64,000 bases of DNA from Bacteroidales bacterium (GCA_022768325.1 JALEMI010000053.1:62001-126000), one strand, 5' to 3'. Numbered from the stretch's first letter, positions 1 through 10,452 are shown. A program made the numbers and translations. The notes: generated from the sequence alone by a model not told the origin.

Positions 1-759
1 GCTCTTCGTGTCGTTGCGCAACGCCTCCACGGCATCGCTCAATATCGCCTTGTTGACAACCTGGATAGCCGTCATTCCACTTTTCTTGCGACATATTGCC
101 GACAAATATTTCGACGTGATGCCCAACAGCTCGGCGTACTCCTCAACATGTCGCAACCTCGGCTTCTTCGAGTCCAGAGCCTGCAAGAACTTCCTGAATA
201 TGGCGTCCGCCGACGAATATCCGCCAACAACGTCAATGTCATCACCAGCAGACATCTCGCCTACCAACTCATAGAACGACGCATTGACCAACGAGCTGAT
301 TATCTCCTCATTAAGCACAGTCGCGCTCTCCATGAACTTCCGCGACAATATGGAGAAATAGCCTACCATATTGTCAATCGCCATCTTACGCCCGTGCGTC
401 TTAGGCCGGCTGCTCAACTTCAACATCACGTCCGCACGGTTTGACAGCGAACCCGTATTCGTCGAGAGGTAGTTCAACGACACGCACAAACTCATCACGG
501 AAGACGTCACGTCCGCACTAAAAGAGTCAATTATCGCATTCGGTGTCACCACAAATATGTCACCCGCCTCAATCTTATAGTCCATACTGTCCATCGTCAG
601 CTCCACACAACCTGAGCGAACGACCATTATGGCAAGCATCTTGACCCTATACGATGCCGTGGTCGCCGAGAACAACGCATTGTCCAACACGACCAGCCTA
701 TCATCAAAATAGGCACCATCGGTTAAGCTGCGTAATTCCTTTATAGTGCAATCTATCAT
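1..759 (-). CDS. AraC-family transcriptional regulator (partial, runs off window start)
   Basis: Reverse-strand reading from ATG at 759 (MIDCTIKELRSLTDGAYFDDRLVV...) stays open to the window edge; the end reads RHVEEYAELLGITSKYLSAICRKKSGMTAIQVVNKAILSDA, a typical AraC helix-turn-helix. Confidence 0.8.
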   Translation of the reverse strand, partial: MIDCTIKELRSLTDGAYFDDRLVVLDNALFSATTASYRVKMLAIMVVRSGCVELTMDSMDYKIEAGDIFVVTPNAIIDSFSADVTSSVMSLCVSLNYLSTNTGSLSNRADVMLKLSSRPKTHGRKMAIDNMVGYFSILSRKFMESATVLNEEIISSLVNASFYELVGEMSAGDDIDVVGGYSSADAIFRKFLQALDSKKPRLRHVEEYAELLGITSKYLSAICRKKSGMTAIQVVNKAILSDAVEALRNDTKS

Positions 760-943
760 TTTTTGTCCTTTTTCTTTTTTGTGGTATTGTCTCTTTTCCG
801 ACTATTCGCTCTTTATTTTCTGAGCATTATCAAAGATTTACGCCGCAAATATATCGACTTTTCGAACACTTCAACATCCCATTTCATAAAATTCTACATA
901 CACTACACGGCTATTTCATTTACTTCCCCAGATCATCATGAGT

Positions 944-1149
944 AACGGCTCCTTCCTGTTCCAACCTCCGCTGGCCCGTAGGGCCACTCCTCACTAACCT
1001 GGTACACACGCGCAGCGGGTGTGCCAGGCCGAAAGCGCAGCGGGTCCGCCCGACCAAAAGTCCAGCAACCACATTCCGACCACATCGACCCAATGGATGC
1101 GTTTGGGGCCAAACATCACTCGCCAGGTGGCCTATACGAAAGAGCCGTG
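944..1149 (+). repeat. Dispersed structured repeat, copy A (long form)
   Basis: Shares long stretches with 37455-37615 and shorter ones with 8194-8260 and 10620-10695; hairpins ggccc-gta-gggcc and cctggtacacacg/cgggtgtgccagg; outer inverted repeat acggctc/gagccgt. Confidence 0.75.
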
Positions 1150-1216
1150 CATACACTACACAAAACAATTTCCGAACCCTTTCTTCAAGCTATCTTCGCC
1201 ATTCAAAAAATTACCC

Positions 1217-1224
1217 TATCTTTG
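1217..1224 (+). promoter_or_regulatory. Bacteroidales-type -7 element TATCTTTG upstream of ppk1
   Basis: Matches TAnnTTTG 24 nt before the ATG at 1248. Confidence 0.5.
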
Positions 1225-1247
1225 ATATATTTCTTGAAAAAATCCGC

Positions 1248-3362
1248 ATGGCAAAGGGCTATTACAAATACTTCAACCGCGACATCAGCTGGCTCTCCTA
1301 CGACAGACTTGTCCTCCAATCCGCCAAAGAAGAGGACAACTCAACAGGGGAGATGCTCAACTTTATCGCCTTCCACTCGTCAAATCTCGACGAGTTCTAC
1401 AGCGTCAGAGTCGCAGAATACCGACGTGCCGCATACGGAAACCCGCACATGACGGAGGTCTCAAACCCCGTCGCCATGCTACACCATATCAATTCCATCG
1501 TCTCCAACCAAATGCTCGAGGCAGCTGAGATTGTCCATTCCACTCTCTGCCCTAAGCTCCTCGAACAAGGCGTCTCGCTCCATTTCGCCGACGAACCCTC
1601 CGACCCAAGGCACGTCAAATTCACACGCAACTATTTCGAACGCGAAGTCATCCCCTACGTGCAACCCGTACTCCTCGGCAAGGGAACGCTCGTCTTCCTC
1701 CGCGACAATATGCCTTACTTCGTCGTAAAGCTATTCGCAAGGCAAAAGAACGGCAAGATTTCCTCCAAAACCGACTACTCCCTCGTAAAACTCCCAACAA
1801 GCGGCGTCCCCCGGTTCGTCACTTTACCCGACATCGGCGACGGCCTCCGACACATCGTCTTCGTCGACGACATCATCAAGGCCAACCTCCAAACGCTCTA
1901 CCCGGGCTACGAAGTCGCCGGGGCTTGGGCCATCAAGATTTCCCGCGACGCCGACCTCGCCATCCGCGAATCCATCGACTACGACATTGCCGAAGAAATC
2001 AGGGACAATCTCGTCCTCCGCAAGACTGGCGCCCCAGCCGGCTTCTACCACGACGCCAATATCCCGCAAGATGTCCTCTCCTGCCTCAAGAAGAATTTCG
2101 CTTTCGCCGAAAGTGAGATGGTCGTCTGCGGCCCATACCTCAATCTCCACGACCTTGCCCGCCTCCCTGTCGACAAGGGCTACAGCCTCCACTCCATCGG
2201 ACAAATAGCCCCAAAGAGGCTCATGACGTGCCCCTCAATGCTCGACGAGGCCGCACGGGGCGACTTCATGCTCCACTACCCCTACCAGTCGTTCAACTAC
2301 GTAATTCGCCTCATCAACGAGGCCGCAATGGACCCCTACGTCACGGCCATCAAGGTCACACAATACCGCGTCGCCACAAACTCCGCCGTCGTCAATTCGC
2401 TCATCGCCGCCGCTGCCGCCAATAAGAAGGTGACGGTCTTCGTCGAGCTCAAAGCCCGTTTCGACGAGAAGAACAACCTCGAAATGGCCGAACGCATGAA
2501 GGCCGCCGGTATCAAAATCATTTACAGCATCCCAGGCCTCAAAGTCCACGCCAAAGTGGCCCTCATCGAACGAGGCGACGACAACAGCCGACGAACAGTC
2601 GCATACATCAGCACGGGCAATTTCAACGAGCAAACAGCCCGCTCCTACACCGACCACGGCCTCTTCACCACCGATCCCGACATAATCTCCGACCTCCGCG
2701 TCGTCTTCAATTTCCTCGAGACCCACCACGGCAAGATTGCCCCCGAAGACAGCCAGAAACCAATGCTCCGCAAGCTCCTCGTCTCCCGAATCAACATGGA
2801 GGACGAACTCCAGAGGCTAATCGCCCGCGAGAAGGAGATTGCCACCAATGGCGGAGACGCGCAAATCACGCTCAAGATGAACGGCATCCAGTACCGCCCA
2901 CTCATCAACGCGCTCTACGAAGCCAGCCTCGCCGGCGTCAAGATCAATATCATGGTCCGCGGCATCTGCTGCATCGTCCCCAACCATTCGTTCAGCCAAA
3001 ACATCAGGCTCATGCGCCTCGTCGACGACTATCTCGAACATGGGCGTGTCTGGGCTTTCGGACCCGACGGCGAACGAGGGGTGTTCATAACGTCGTCCGA
3101 CTGGCTCAACCGTAATATGCGGAGCCGTATCGAGGTCGCCGTGCCAATCCTCAACTCCGCTCTCCAAAGAGAGCTTATGCAAATCATGTCGCTGCTCACA
3201 AGCGACAACACAAGGGCCCGAACCATCGACGAGAATCAAAAAAACATCCCCGTCGAGAGGCTTCAAGGCGACGAATCCGTCCGTGCGCAAAGAGATATGT
3301 ACAACCTCATAGCCAAATGGCAATCGACGCAAGACGAACACGCCACGCTTCGCTTCAACTAA
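1248..3362 (+). CDS. ppk1: Polyphosphate kinase 1
   Basis: 704 aa; YFNRDISWLSYDRLVLQSA, SNLDEFYSVRVAEYR, VFVELKARFDEKNNLEMAERM, KVHAKVALIER, YISTGNFNEQTARSYTDHGLFT. Confidence 0.97.
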   Translation: MAKGYYKYFNRDISWLSYDRLVLQSAKEEDNSTGEMLNFIAFHSSNLDEFYSVRVAEYRRAAYGNPHMTEVSNPVAMLHHINSIVSNQMLEAAEIVHSTLCPKLLEQGVSLHFADEPSDPRHVKFTRNYFEREVIPYVQPVLLGKGTLVFLRDNMPYFVVKLFARQKNGKISSKTDYSLVKLPTSGVPRFVTLPDIGDGLRHIVFVDDIIKANLQTLYPGYEVAGAWAIKISRDADLAIRESIDYDIAEEIRDNLVLRKTGAPAGFYHDANIPQDVLSCLKKNFAFAESEMVVCGPYLNLHDLARLPVDKGYSLHSIGQIAPKRLMTCPSMLDEAARGDFMLHYPYQSFNYVIRLINEAAMDPYVTAIKVTQYRVATNSAVVNSLIAAAAANKKVTVFVELKARFDEKNNLEMAERMKAAGIKIIYSIPGLKVHAKVALIERGDDNSRRTVAYISTGNFNEQTARSYTDHGLFTTDPDIISDLRVVFNFLETHHGKIAPEDSQKPMLRKLLVSRINMEDELQRLIAREKEIATNGGDAQITLKMNGIQYRPLINALYEASLAGVKINIMVRGICCIVPNHSFSQNIRLMRLVDDYLEHGRVWAFGPDGERGVFITSSDWLNRNMRSRIEVAVPILNSALQRELMQIMSLLTSDNTRARTIDENQKNIPVERLQGDESVRAQRDMYNLIAKWQSTQDEHATLRFN

Positions 3363-3671
3363 TGATACTGACACCAATTCAACACCCACGCCCCACCCCA
3401 TAAAACGGACACCCGCAAGCCACTCCTAACGCCTATCCGCGACTTTCACGCCCTCCCGCTCTCCCCCTCCCCTCTCGCCGCCGCGCCCTTTTACTGACAA
3501 ACACACGTCGAACTTCTGTTCAAATATTGTCAACATCTCAGAACAGCAAGATTCTCAATGCCTAAAGGCAAGGCAAACCCATCACCAAAGACCACACCAA
3601 CAAACACCCCTTCCCTACCTTTCCCTTTTTAATTATCTTCGTTCAGTAAAATCTGAAAAAAAAGAGAAACC

Positions 3672-5879
3672 ATGATACAGACAGTCGTAAAAAGAGACGG
3701 CCGAGTCGTCGGCTTCAACAAAGAGAAAATATGCGCAGCAATCCGACGCGCCATGCTCCACACCGAAAAAGGTGAAGACGAAGCGCTCATCTGCAAGATT
3801 GCCGACCGTATCGAAGTCTCTGGCAAGGAAAAAATGACTGTCGAGTCCATCCAAGATTGCGTTGAGATGGAACTCATGAAAAGCCCGCGCAAAGAGGTCG
3901 CGCAACGCTACATCGCCTACCGCAACCAGCGAAACGTTGCCCGTAAGGCAAAAACAAGAGACATATTCCTCGAAATCATCGAGGCCAAGAATAACGACGT
4001 GACGCGCGAGAACGCCAACATGAACGCCGATACGCCGGCGGGCATGATGATGAAGTTCGCCTCCGAGACAACAAAACCTTTCGTCGACGATTTCCTGCTC
4101 TCCGAAGAGGCCCGCTCCGCCGTCGAGCACGGTTATATCCACATCCACGACAAGGATTATTACCCTACGCGCAGCCTCACCTGCGTCCAGCACCCTCTCG
4201 ACAAGATTCTCAAATACGGTTTCTCTGCTGGTCACGGCGAGTCCCGCCCCGCCAAACGTATCGAGACGGCAAGCATCCTCGGCTGCATCTCCATGGAAAC
4301 AGCCCAAAACGAGATGCACGGCGGACAAGCTATCCCCGCCTTCGACTTCTACCTCGCACCCTTCGTCCGCAACAGCTTCATCGAGGAGGTCAAAATCATG
4401 GAAGAGATGAACGGCGAGGACTATTCCGACCTCTATAACTCAAAATTTGAAGACTACGAGACCAAGTCGCTCGACGGCCTGACGGGCAAAGACCGAATCA
4501 AACAACACGCCATAAACCGCACCGTCGGACGTGTGCACCAAGCCATGGAGGCCTTCATCCACAACATGAACACCATCCACTCCCGCGGCGGTAATCAGGT
4601 CGTCTTCTCCTCCATAAACTACGGCACCGACACCTCAGCCGAAGGCCGATGCATCATCCGCGAGATTCTCAAGACCACTTTCCAAGGCGTAGGCAACGGC
4701 TCCACTGCCATCTTCCCTATCCAAATTTGGAAAAAGAAAAGAGGCGTCAGCTATCTCCCGACAGACCGCAACTACGACCTCTACACCCTCGCTTGCAAGG
4801 TCTCCGCAAGACGCTTCTTCCCCAACTTCCTCAATCTCGACGCCACTTTCAACCAAAACGATAAGTGGAATCCACAAGACCCCGAGCGTTACAAATGGGA
4901 GATTGCTACAATGGGATGCCGCACTCGCGTCTTCGAGAACCGCTTCGGCGACAAGACCTCCATCGGACGCGGCAACCTCTCTTTCACCACAGTCAACATC
5001 GTTCGCATTGCCATCGAGAGCATGGGCTTTGTAGACCAGAAAGAGCGCATTGCACACTTCTTCAAGAGGCTCGACGAGATTCTCGATGTCACGGCTCGCC
5101 AACTCGACGACCGCTTCAACTTCCAGAAGATGGCTCGCGCCAAGCAATTCCCGCTCCTCATGTCCGCCCTTTGGAACGGATGCGAGAATCTTAAACCCGA
5201 AGACACCATCGAGAGCGTCATCAACCAAGGAACCCTCGGCATCGGCTTCATAGGGCTCGCTGAGTGCCTCGTCGCGCTCACTGGCCACCACCACGGCGAA
5301 AGCGAGGAGGCGCAACAACTCGGCATTTCCATCATTAGCCACATGCGCGACAAGGCCAACGACTACAGCGAGAAATACCACCACAACTACAGCGTCCTCG
5401 CAACGCCAGCCGAAGGCCTCTCAGGAAAGTTCACCGCCAAAGACAAGAAAAGCTTCGGTGTGCTACCCGGCATCACCGACCGCGACTATTACACCAACTC
5501 CAACCACGTACCCGTATACTACAAGTGCAGTGCCGCACACAAAGCCCGCGTCGAAGCACCTTACCACGACCTCACACGAGGCGGCCACATCTTCTACATC
5601 GAGATTGACGGCGACGCCACGCACAACCCGCAGGCCGTAATGAACTTCGTCGACCTCATGGACAAATACAACATGGGCTACGGCTCCGTAAACCACAACC
5701 GCAACCGCTGCATGGACTGCGGCTACGAGAGCGCTGACGCTAACATCGAGAACTGCCCCAATTGCGGAGGCTCACACATCGACCGCCTCCAACGCATCAC
5801 GGGATACCTCGTCGGAACAACCGACCGTTGGAATCGTGCAAAACTCGCCGAACTGAAAGACCGAGTGACGCATGACTAA
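3672..5879 (+). CDS. nrdD: Anaerobic ribonucleoside-triphosphate reductase
   Basis: 735 aa; N-terminal ATP-cone (VVKRDGRVVGFNKEKICAAIRRAM), C-terminal CMDCGYE...CPNCGG zinc site and RITGYLVGTTDRWNRAKLAELKDRV; followed by nrdG. Confidence 0.97.
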   Translation: MIQTVVKRDGRVVGFNKEKICAAIRRAMLHTEKGEDEALICKIADRIEVSGKEKMTVESIQDCVEMELMKSPRKEVAQRYIAYRNQRNVARKAKTRDIFLEIIEAKNNDVTRENANMNADTPAGMMMKFASETTKPFVDDFLLSEEARSAVEHGYIHIHDKDYYPTRSLTCVQHPLDKILKYGFSAGHGESRPAKRIETASILGCISMETAQNEMHGGQAIPAFDFYLAPFVRNSFIEEVKIMEEMNGEDYSDLYNSKFEDYETKSLDGLTGKDRIKQHAINRTVGRVHQAMEAFIHNMNTIHSRGGNQVVFSSINYGTDTSAEGRCIIREILKTTFQGVGNGSTAIFPIQIWKKKRGVSYLPTDRNYDLYTLACKVSARRFFPNFLNLDATFNQNDKWNPQDPERYKWEIATMGCRTRVFENRFGDKTSIGRGNLSFTTVNIVRIAIESMGFVDQKERIAHFFKRLDEILDVTARQLDDRFNFQKMARAKQFPLLMSALWNGCENLKPEDTIESVINQGTLGIGFIGLAECLVALTGHHHGESEEAQQLGISIISHMRDKANDYSEKYHHNYSVLATPAEGLSGKFTAKDKKSFGVLPGITDRDYYTNSNHVPVYYKCSAAHKARVEAPYHDLTRGGHIFYIEIDGDATHNPQAVMNFVDLMDKYNMGYGSVNHNRNRCMDCGYESADANIENCPNCGGSHIDRLQRITGYLVGTTDRWNRAKLAELKDRVTHD

Positions 5880-6390
5880 AATAAGCATCCTCAAAATTGT
5901 CGAATCAACAACAGTCGACGGCCCCGGCCTACGTACCTCCATATACTGCGCCGGGTGCCGCAACGCCTGCCCAGGATGCCACAACCCACAAAGCTGGGAC
6001 ATCAACAACGGTACGCTCATGTCCATCGACGACATCATGAAACGAATCGTCGACGAGGACTTCTGCAACGTCACCTTCTCCGGCGGAGACCCCATGCTCC
6101 AAGCGCTTCCCTTCGCCTTGCTCGCACAGCGAATCAAAGCCGAGACCAACAAAAACATCTGGTGCTACACGGGCTACACCTTCGAAGACTGCCTCACACA
6201 CCCGGACCGCCTCCAGCTCCTCAAACACATCGACGCCCTCGTCGACGGCCCATTCATCATTGAGCAAAAAGACCCCAACCTCCTTTTCCGAGGCAGCCGC
6301 AACCAACGAATAATAGACGTCCCAGCCTCCCTCGCCTCCGGCCACCCCACCCTTCTCCACCCCGAAACCGACCTGCTGACAAACATTTAG
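5872..6390 (+). CDS. nrdG: Anaerobic ribonucleotide reductase activating protein (radical SAM)
   Basis: 172 aa; VDGPGLRTSIYCAGCRNACPGCHNPQSWD, VTFSGGDPMLQ; overlaps nrdD by 8 nt. Confidence 0.95.
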   Translation: MTKISILKIVESTTVDGPGLRTSIYCAGCRNACPGCHNPQSWDINNGTLMSIDDIMKRIVDEDFCNVTFSGGDPMLQALPFALLAQRIKAETNKNIWCYTGYTFEDCLTHPDRLQLLKHIDALVDGPFIIEQKDPNLLFRGSRNQRIIDVPASLASGHPTLLHPETDLLTNI

Positions 6391-6397
6391 TCCCCCC

Positions 6398-8131
6398 ATG
6401 TCAAAACTCAACATAGACCAAAAAAAAATTAAAGGGCTTTTCCAAGACCCCAAATCATATTTTCTTATCCCTGACTATCAGCGACCTTATGCTTGGGGAA
6501 ACGAGGAATGCAAAACTCTATGGGAAGACCTTTTCTCTTTTGCTTTTCCAAATGGAGATAGCGACCAATTTGACGAAAGCAGCGAGTATTTCCTCGGACC
6601 AATAGTCACATTTAAGAACTCCGAAGGCAAAATGGAAATAATTGACGGACAGCAACGTTTGACAACTCTGATGTTGCTGCTCCGGGCTTTCTACAACAGA
6701 TTGGACTATATGCAAGACACTAACTCCAAGGCCATGAAAGCTGACATAGAGAAATGCCTTTGGCGAGCAGATGTTTTCGGGAATTACAAAAAAGACGACC
6801 TAAAAATCAATTCAGAAGTTGCAACGGACGAAGACAAAGAAGAATTCCTGCACATATTAAAAGACGGAGGCAACGATGACATGAAGAGTTGTTACGCAAG
6901 GAACTTCCTGTATTTCAAAAAGCAGATAGAACAATTCATAAACTACTACCCCACTTACTTCGCATATTTTCCTGCCCGAATTCTAAACAATTGCGTTTTA
7001 CTCCCTATTGAAGCCGAGTCTCAAGATACTGCATTACGCATCTTCTCGACATTAAACGACAGAGGCAAACAATTGTCCGACGCCGATATTTTCAAAGCGC
7101 AGCTATACAAACACTACTCTTCTTTAGGAAAGAAAGACGAGTTCATAGCCACTTGGAAAGAACTGGACAGAATTGTAACTGCTATTTTCCATCCCACGTC
7201 AGGAACTCCATTAGACGAACTGTTCACGCGATACATGTATTATGAAAGAGCGTTAGCAGGAAACAAATCATCCACAACAGAATCTTTACGCAAGTTCTAC
7301 GAGAAGGACAACTATGCCCTTTTAAAGAGAGAGACAACGTTCAATAATCTTGTTCAATTAGCTTATTTTTGGCAAGATGTCTACCTCCAAAACAGAGAGC
7401 GGTTTTCAGACATGGTTCTACGCCGATTGTTCGTGCTTAACTATGCCCCTAACGGAATGTGGACTTATATCACCACAGTCTTTTTCATGAAAAACAAAGA
7501 TGCCGATGGGCATCTCGCCGAAGAAGCGTTTCTCGACTTCCTTAATAAGATAACGGCATTCATTTGGGCTTACGCATTAACTAACCCAGGCGTAAACTCC
7601 TTGCGCACCCCTATTTTCGCAGAGATGATAAATATTGTCAATGGGAATGAAATAGGGTTCGAAGAGTTCAAATTTAACGAGGATAGATTCCGCACAATAT
7701 TCTCTACTTACGGCTTCTCTAATAACCGAGCAATCACAAAGTCTATAATAACTTGGTGGGCGTTCTCCTTTAAGGAGCAACAGCTTTTGCCTTTAGAAAC
7801 GTCGTTCGACATCGAACATATTTATCCCAAAGGACGCCAGCAAAAGGAAAACGGACTTAAAGATCCAAATAGCATCGAGCTATTAGGAAACAAATCTCTC
7901 TTGGAGCAGAGAATCAACATCCGCGCTTCAGACTATCGTTTTTCAGATAAGAAACGGTATTACGAAGGTTTCTCAACAAACAAAGACGAAAAGGAAGGAA
8001 CCAAAATCAAGGAACTACAAATCCTCTCGTCAGCCAACTCTGACTTCACAGAAAAAGACATAGCAAAAAGAAACGAAGACAAACAAAATGGTTTCGTTAA
8101 CTACCTCGCCTCTAATAACCTAATATCATAG
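6398..8131 (+). CDS. DUF262/DUF1524 domain protein (GmrSD-like restriction family)
   Basis: 577 aa; YFLIPDYQRPYAW, EIIDGQQRLTTLMLLLRAFYNRL (DUF262 DGQQR), C-terminal FDIEHIYPKGRQ...LLGNKSLLEQRIN (DUF1524 HNH-like). Confidence 0.88.
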   Translation: MSKLNIDQKKIKGLFQDPKSYFLIPDYQRPYAWGNEECKTLWEDLFSFAFPNGDSDQFDESSEYFLGPIVTFKNSEGKMEIIDGQQRLTTLMLLLRAFYNRLDYMQDTNSKAMKADIEKCLWRADVFGNYKKDDLKINSEVATDEDKEEFLHILKDGGNDDMKSCYARNFLYFKKQIEQFINYYPTYFAYFPARILNNCVLLPIEAESQDTALRIFSTLNDRGKQLSDADIFKAQLYKHYSSLGKKDEFIATWKELDRIVTAIFHPTSGTPLDELFTRYMYYERALAGNKSSTTESLRKFYEKDNYALLKRETTFNNLVQLAYFWQDVYLQNRERFSDMVLRRLFVLNYAPNGMWTYITTVFFMKNKDADGHLAEEAFLDFLNKITAFIWAYALTNPGVNSLRTPIFAEMINIVNGNEIGFEEFKFNEDRFRTIFSTYGFSNNRAITKSIITWWAFSFKEQQLLPLETSFDIEHIYPKGRQQKENGLKDPNSIELLGNKSLLEQRINIRASDYRFSDKKRYYEGFSTNKDEKEGTKIKELQILSSANSDFTEKDIAKRNEDKQNGFVNYLASNNLIS

Positions 8132-8193
8132 TCTAATGGGCAAAAGATTGTAGTGAATGACATCCTCACACCACCACGCCCACGTCACACTCC

Positions 8194-8260
8194 ACGCCTG
8201 GCCCGAAGGCCATTCCTCACTAACCAGGTACACACGCAAAGCGGGTGTGCCCTGCCGAAA
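8194..8260 (+). repeat. Dispersed structured repeat, copy B (short form)
   Basis: acgcctggcccgaaggccattcctcactaaccaggtacacacgcaaagcgggtgtgccctgccg matches copies A, C and D. Confidence 0.7.
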
Positions 8261-8410
8261 TAACAAGACCGCCTCCCCTAAATCCCACACAAAGTTAAAT
8301 TCCTAACTTTCAACAATAAAATATTACCCAAACAACATCCACTATGCAAATAAATAGGTATATTCGCGCACCGAAAAACAGACCATAACAATAAAAAAAC
8401 ATAAAAGGAC

Positions 8411-9607
8411 ATGAGCCAGATTTCAGACCGCATACTTGCTATGTCAGAGTCCGCGACACTCGCAATGACCCAAAAAAGCCGAGAGCTTCAGGCTCAAGGA
8501 CTCGACATCATCAACCTCTCTATCGGCGAGCCTGACTTCAACACACCAGAACACATCAAAGCGGCAGCTATCAAGGCTATCGAGAACAACCAGACGCACT
8601 ACCCACCCGTCCCTGGCTATCCTGACCTCCGCAAAGCTATCGTCGCCAGAATGAAATCTTGGCTCGGCCTCGATTACGATGTCAACCAAGTCATCGTGTC
8701 CGCTGGCGGCAAGCACAGCCTCATCAACGTCATCCTCGCCGTAATCAACAAGGGTGACGAGGTCATCCTCCCCGCCCCCTACTGGGTCACGTACACCGAG
8801 CAAGTCGTACTCGCCGAGGGCAAGAGCGTCATCGTCCCAACTGGCATCGAGCAGGACTTCAAGATGCGCCCCGAACAGCTCGAAGCAGCCATCACGCCAA
8901 ACACAAGGCTTCTCATCCTCTGCTCCCCATCAAACCCCACGGGCAGCATGTACTCCAAGGAAGAGCTTGAAGCCCTCGCCGCAGTCCTTCGCAAACACCC
9001 GCAGGTCCTCGTCCTCAGCGACGAAATCTACGACATGATTTCCTACGGACAAAAGCACTACTCCATGGCGCAAATGGAAGGAATGCAAGACCGCACCATA
9101 GTCGCCAACGGCATGTCCAAAGGCTACGCCATGACAGGTTGGCGCATGGGCTACATCTGCGCACCGCTCGACATCGCCAAGGCCGCAAACAAACTCCAAG
9201 GCCAAATGACCTCCGGCATCTGCACCATCACCCAAGCCGCTTCAATCGCAGCCCTCACCAGTGGCAACGAAGCGTCCGAAAAGATGACTGCCGAGTTCAA
9301 GCGTCGCCGCGACATCGTCTTCGACCTCCTCACCCAAATCCCAGGCCTCAAAGTCAACCTCCCCGCCGGCGCATTCTACTTCTTCCCCAACGTCGAAAGC
9401 TATTTCGGCAAGAAGACTGAGGACGGCACACAAATCAACAACTCAAGCGACCTCGCCATGTACCTCCTCACCGTCGGTCACGTGGCCACAGTCGCCGGCT
9501 CCGCCTTCGGTGCCGAGGGCTACATCCGCCTCTCCTACGCCACAAGCGAAGAGAAACTCCGTGAGAGCGTCAAGCGCATCGCCGACGCACTCGCCAAGCT
9601 GAAGTAA
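8411..9607 (+). CDS. Pyridoxal phosphate-dependent aminotransferase (aspartate aminotransferase-like)
   Basis: 398 aa; SIGEPDFNTPEHIKAAAIKAI, SPSNPTGSMYSKEELEAL, SDEIYDMISYG, VANGMSKGYAMTGWRMGY. Confidence 0.93.
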   Translation: MSQISDRILAMSESATLAMTQKSRELQAQGLDIINLSIGEPDFNTPEHIKAAAIKAIENNQTHYPPVPGYPDLRKAIVARMKSWLGLDYDVNQVIVSAGGKHSLINVILAVINKGDEVILPAPYWVTYTEQVVLAEGKSVIVPTGIEQDFKMRPEQLEAAITPNTRLLILCSPSNPTGSMYSKEELEALAAVLRKHPQVLVLSDEIYDMISYGQKHYSMAQMEGMQDRTIVANGMSKGYAMTGWRMGYICAPLDIAKAANKLQGQMTSGICTITQAASIAALTSGNEASEKMTAEFKRRRDIVFDLLTQIPGLKVNLPAGAFYFFPNVESYFGKKTEDGTQINNSSDLAMYLLTVGHVATVAGSAFGAEGYIRLSYATSEEKLRESVKRIADALAKLK

Positions 9608-9633
9608 CCCCTTCCACATAGGTATACAATCCA

Positions 9634-9677
9634 AGCCGCCCCTCCGCCCGCAAAAAGGCAGAGGGGCGGCTTTTTTT
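9634..9677 (+). terminator. Rho-independent terminator
   Basis: agccgcccctc...gaggggcggct followed by a T run, 27 nt after the aminotransferase stop. Confidence 0.9.
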
Positions 9678-9876
9678 GCACGTCATAACTTGCGCAAAAA
9701 AGAAGCATTTCCTCCAACTTGGCTATGGCTTTTGAGCACGTCACCAAATATCCCCACTCATTTATGGCTAAACGCAGCACAGTCACGACGGCCACATCGC
9801 CAAACAAAAAATGAAGACAAACAGAACCTCCGCATACAACTATATCTAAATACCCCATAACAGGGGACAACAAAAA

Positions 9877-9926
9877 AAAAAACCGCCCTTCAAACGCCGT
9901 TCAAACGCCATTTGAAGAGCGGTTTT
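9877..9926. repeat. Palindrome-family repeat within an inverted repeat (possible bidirectional terminator)
   Basis: aaaaccgc...gcggtttt outer arms enclosing ttcaaacgccgttcaaacgccatttgaa (9889-9916). Confidence 0.7.
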
Positions 9927-9948
9927 CCAATCTCACACGCCGCCATTC

Positions 9949-10452
9949 TCAATACACCGCTGTCCCAAGCTGATACAGACGCGGGGCCACCTTCAATCCG
10001 CTTCGCCCGATATTCGCCTCGCAAATCTCAAAATTCAGCTTACCCCCATCCGTAACGAACGTAATCCCCGCGCCGCTTGAACATAACCCCTTACGGCTAC
10101 CTACAATCAGGACCCTATTCCCCGATTGTGCCGCCACGAGGGCCCCCATCTGCGAATTCTTCGACTCGCCCAGATAGATGATGTCCGACTTCGCCAACCC
10201 CGACGGCTGGACAGCCTCCGCTATGCTCACACGCCTGTCGCCAACCATCTTGTTACTGGCAATGGCCCGCAACTCCGAGGCCAAGGCATTATCGCCTACC
10301 ACCGTTATCACGAACGGCTTCCCGTTATCCTCTTGCGGCCACGACGTGTTCTTCGCAAATTGCAGCAAGTAGAGAGCCTGAAACTTTGCCATCTGCCCTT
10401 GTGCGGACACGGCAGACACGAGAACAAGGCATAGAAACAATATCTTCTTCAT
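9949..10452 (-). CDS. YfiR/DUF4154-family secreted protein
   Basis: 167 aa with signal peptide; LLQFAKNTSWPQEDNGKPFVITVVGDNALASEL, ITFVTDGGKLNFEICEANIGRSGLKVAPRLYQL. Confidence 0.8.
   Translation of the reverse strand: MKKILFLCLVLVSAVSAQGQMAKFQALYLLQFAKNTSWPQEDNGKPFVITVVGDNALASELRAIASNKMVGDRRVSIAEAVQPSGLAKSDIIYLGESKNSQMGALVAAQSGNRVLIVGSRKGLCSSGAGITFVTDGGKLNFEICEANIGRSGLKVAPRLYQLGTAVY

Noticed and set aside
920-1168. Small ORFs over the dispersed repeat (sharing a HPLxVCTRLxRxGxxGQ-like peptide with 10608-11507 and 37346-37996)
   Set aside because: Similarity is explained by the shared DNA repeat; stem-preserving rather than codon-preserving changes argue against coding.
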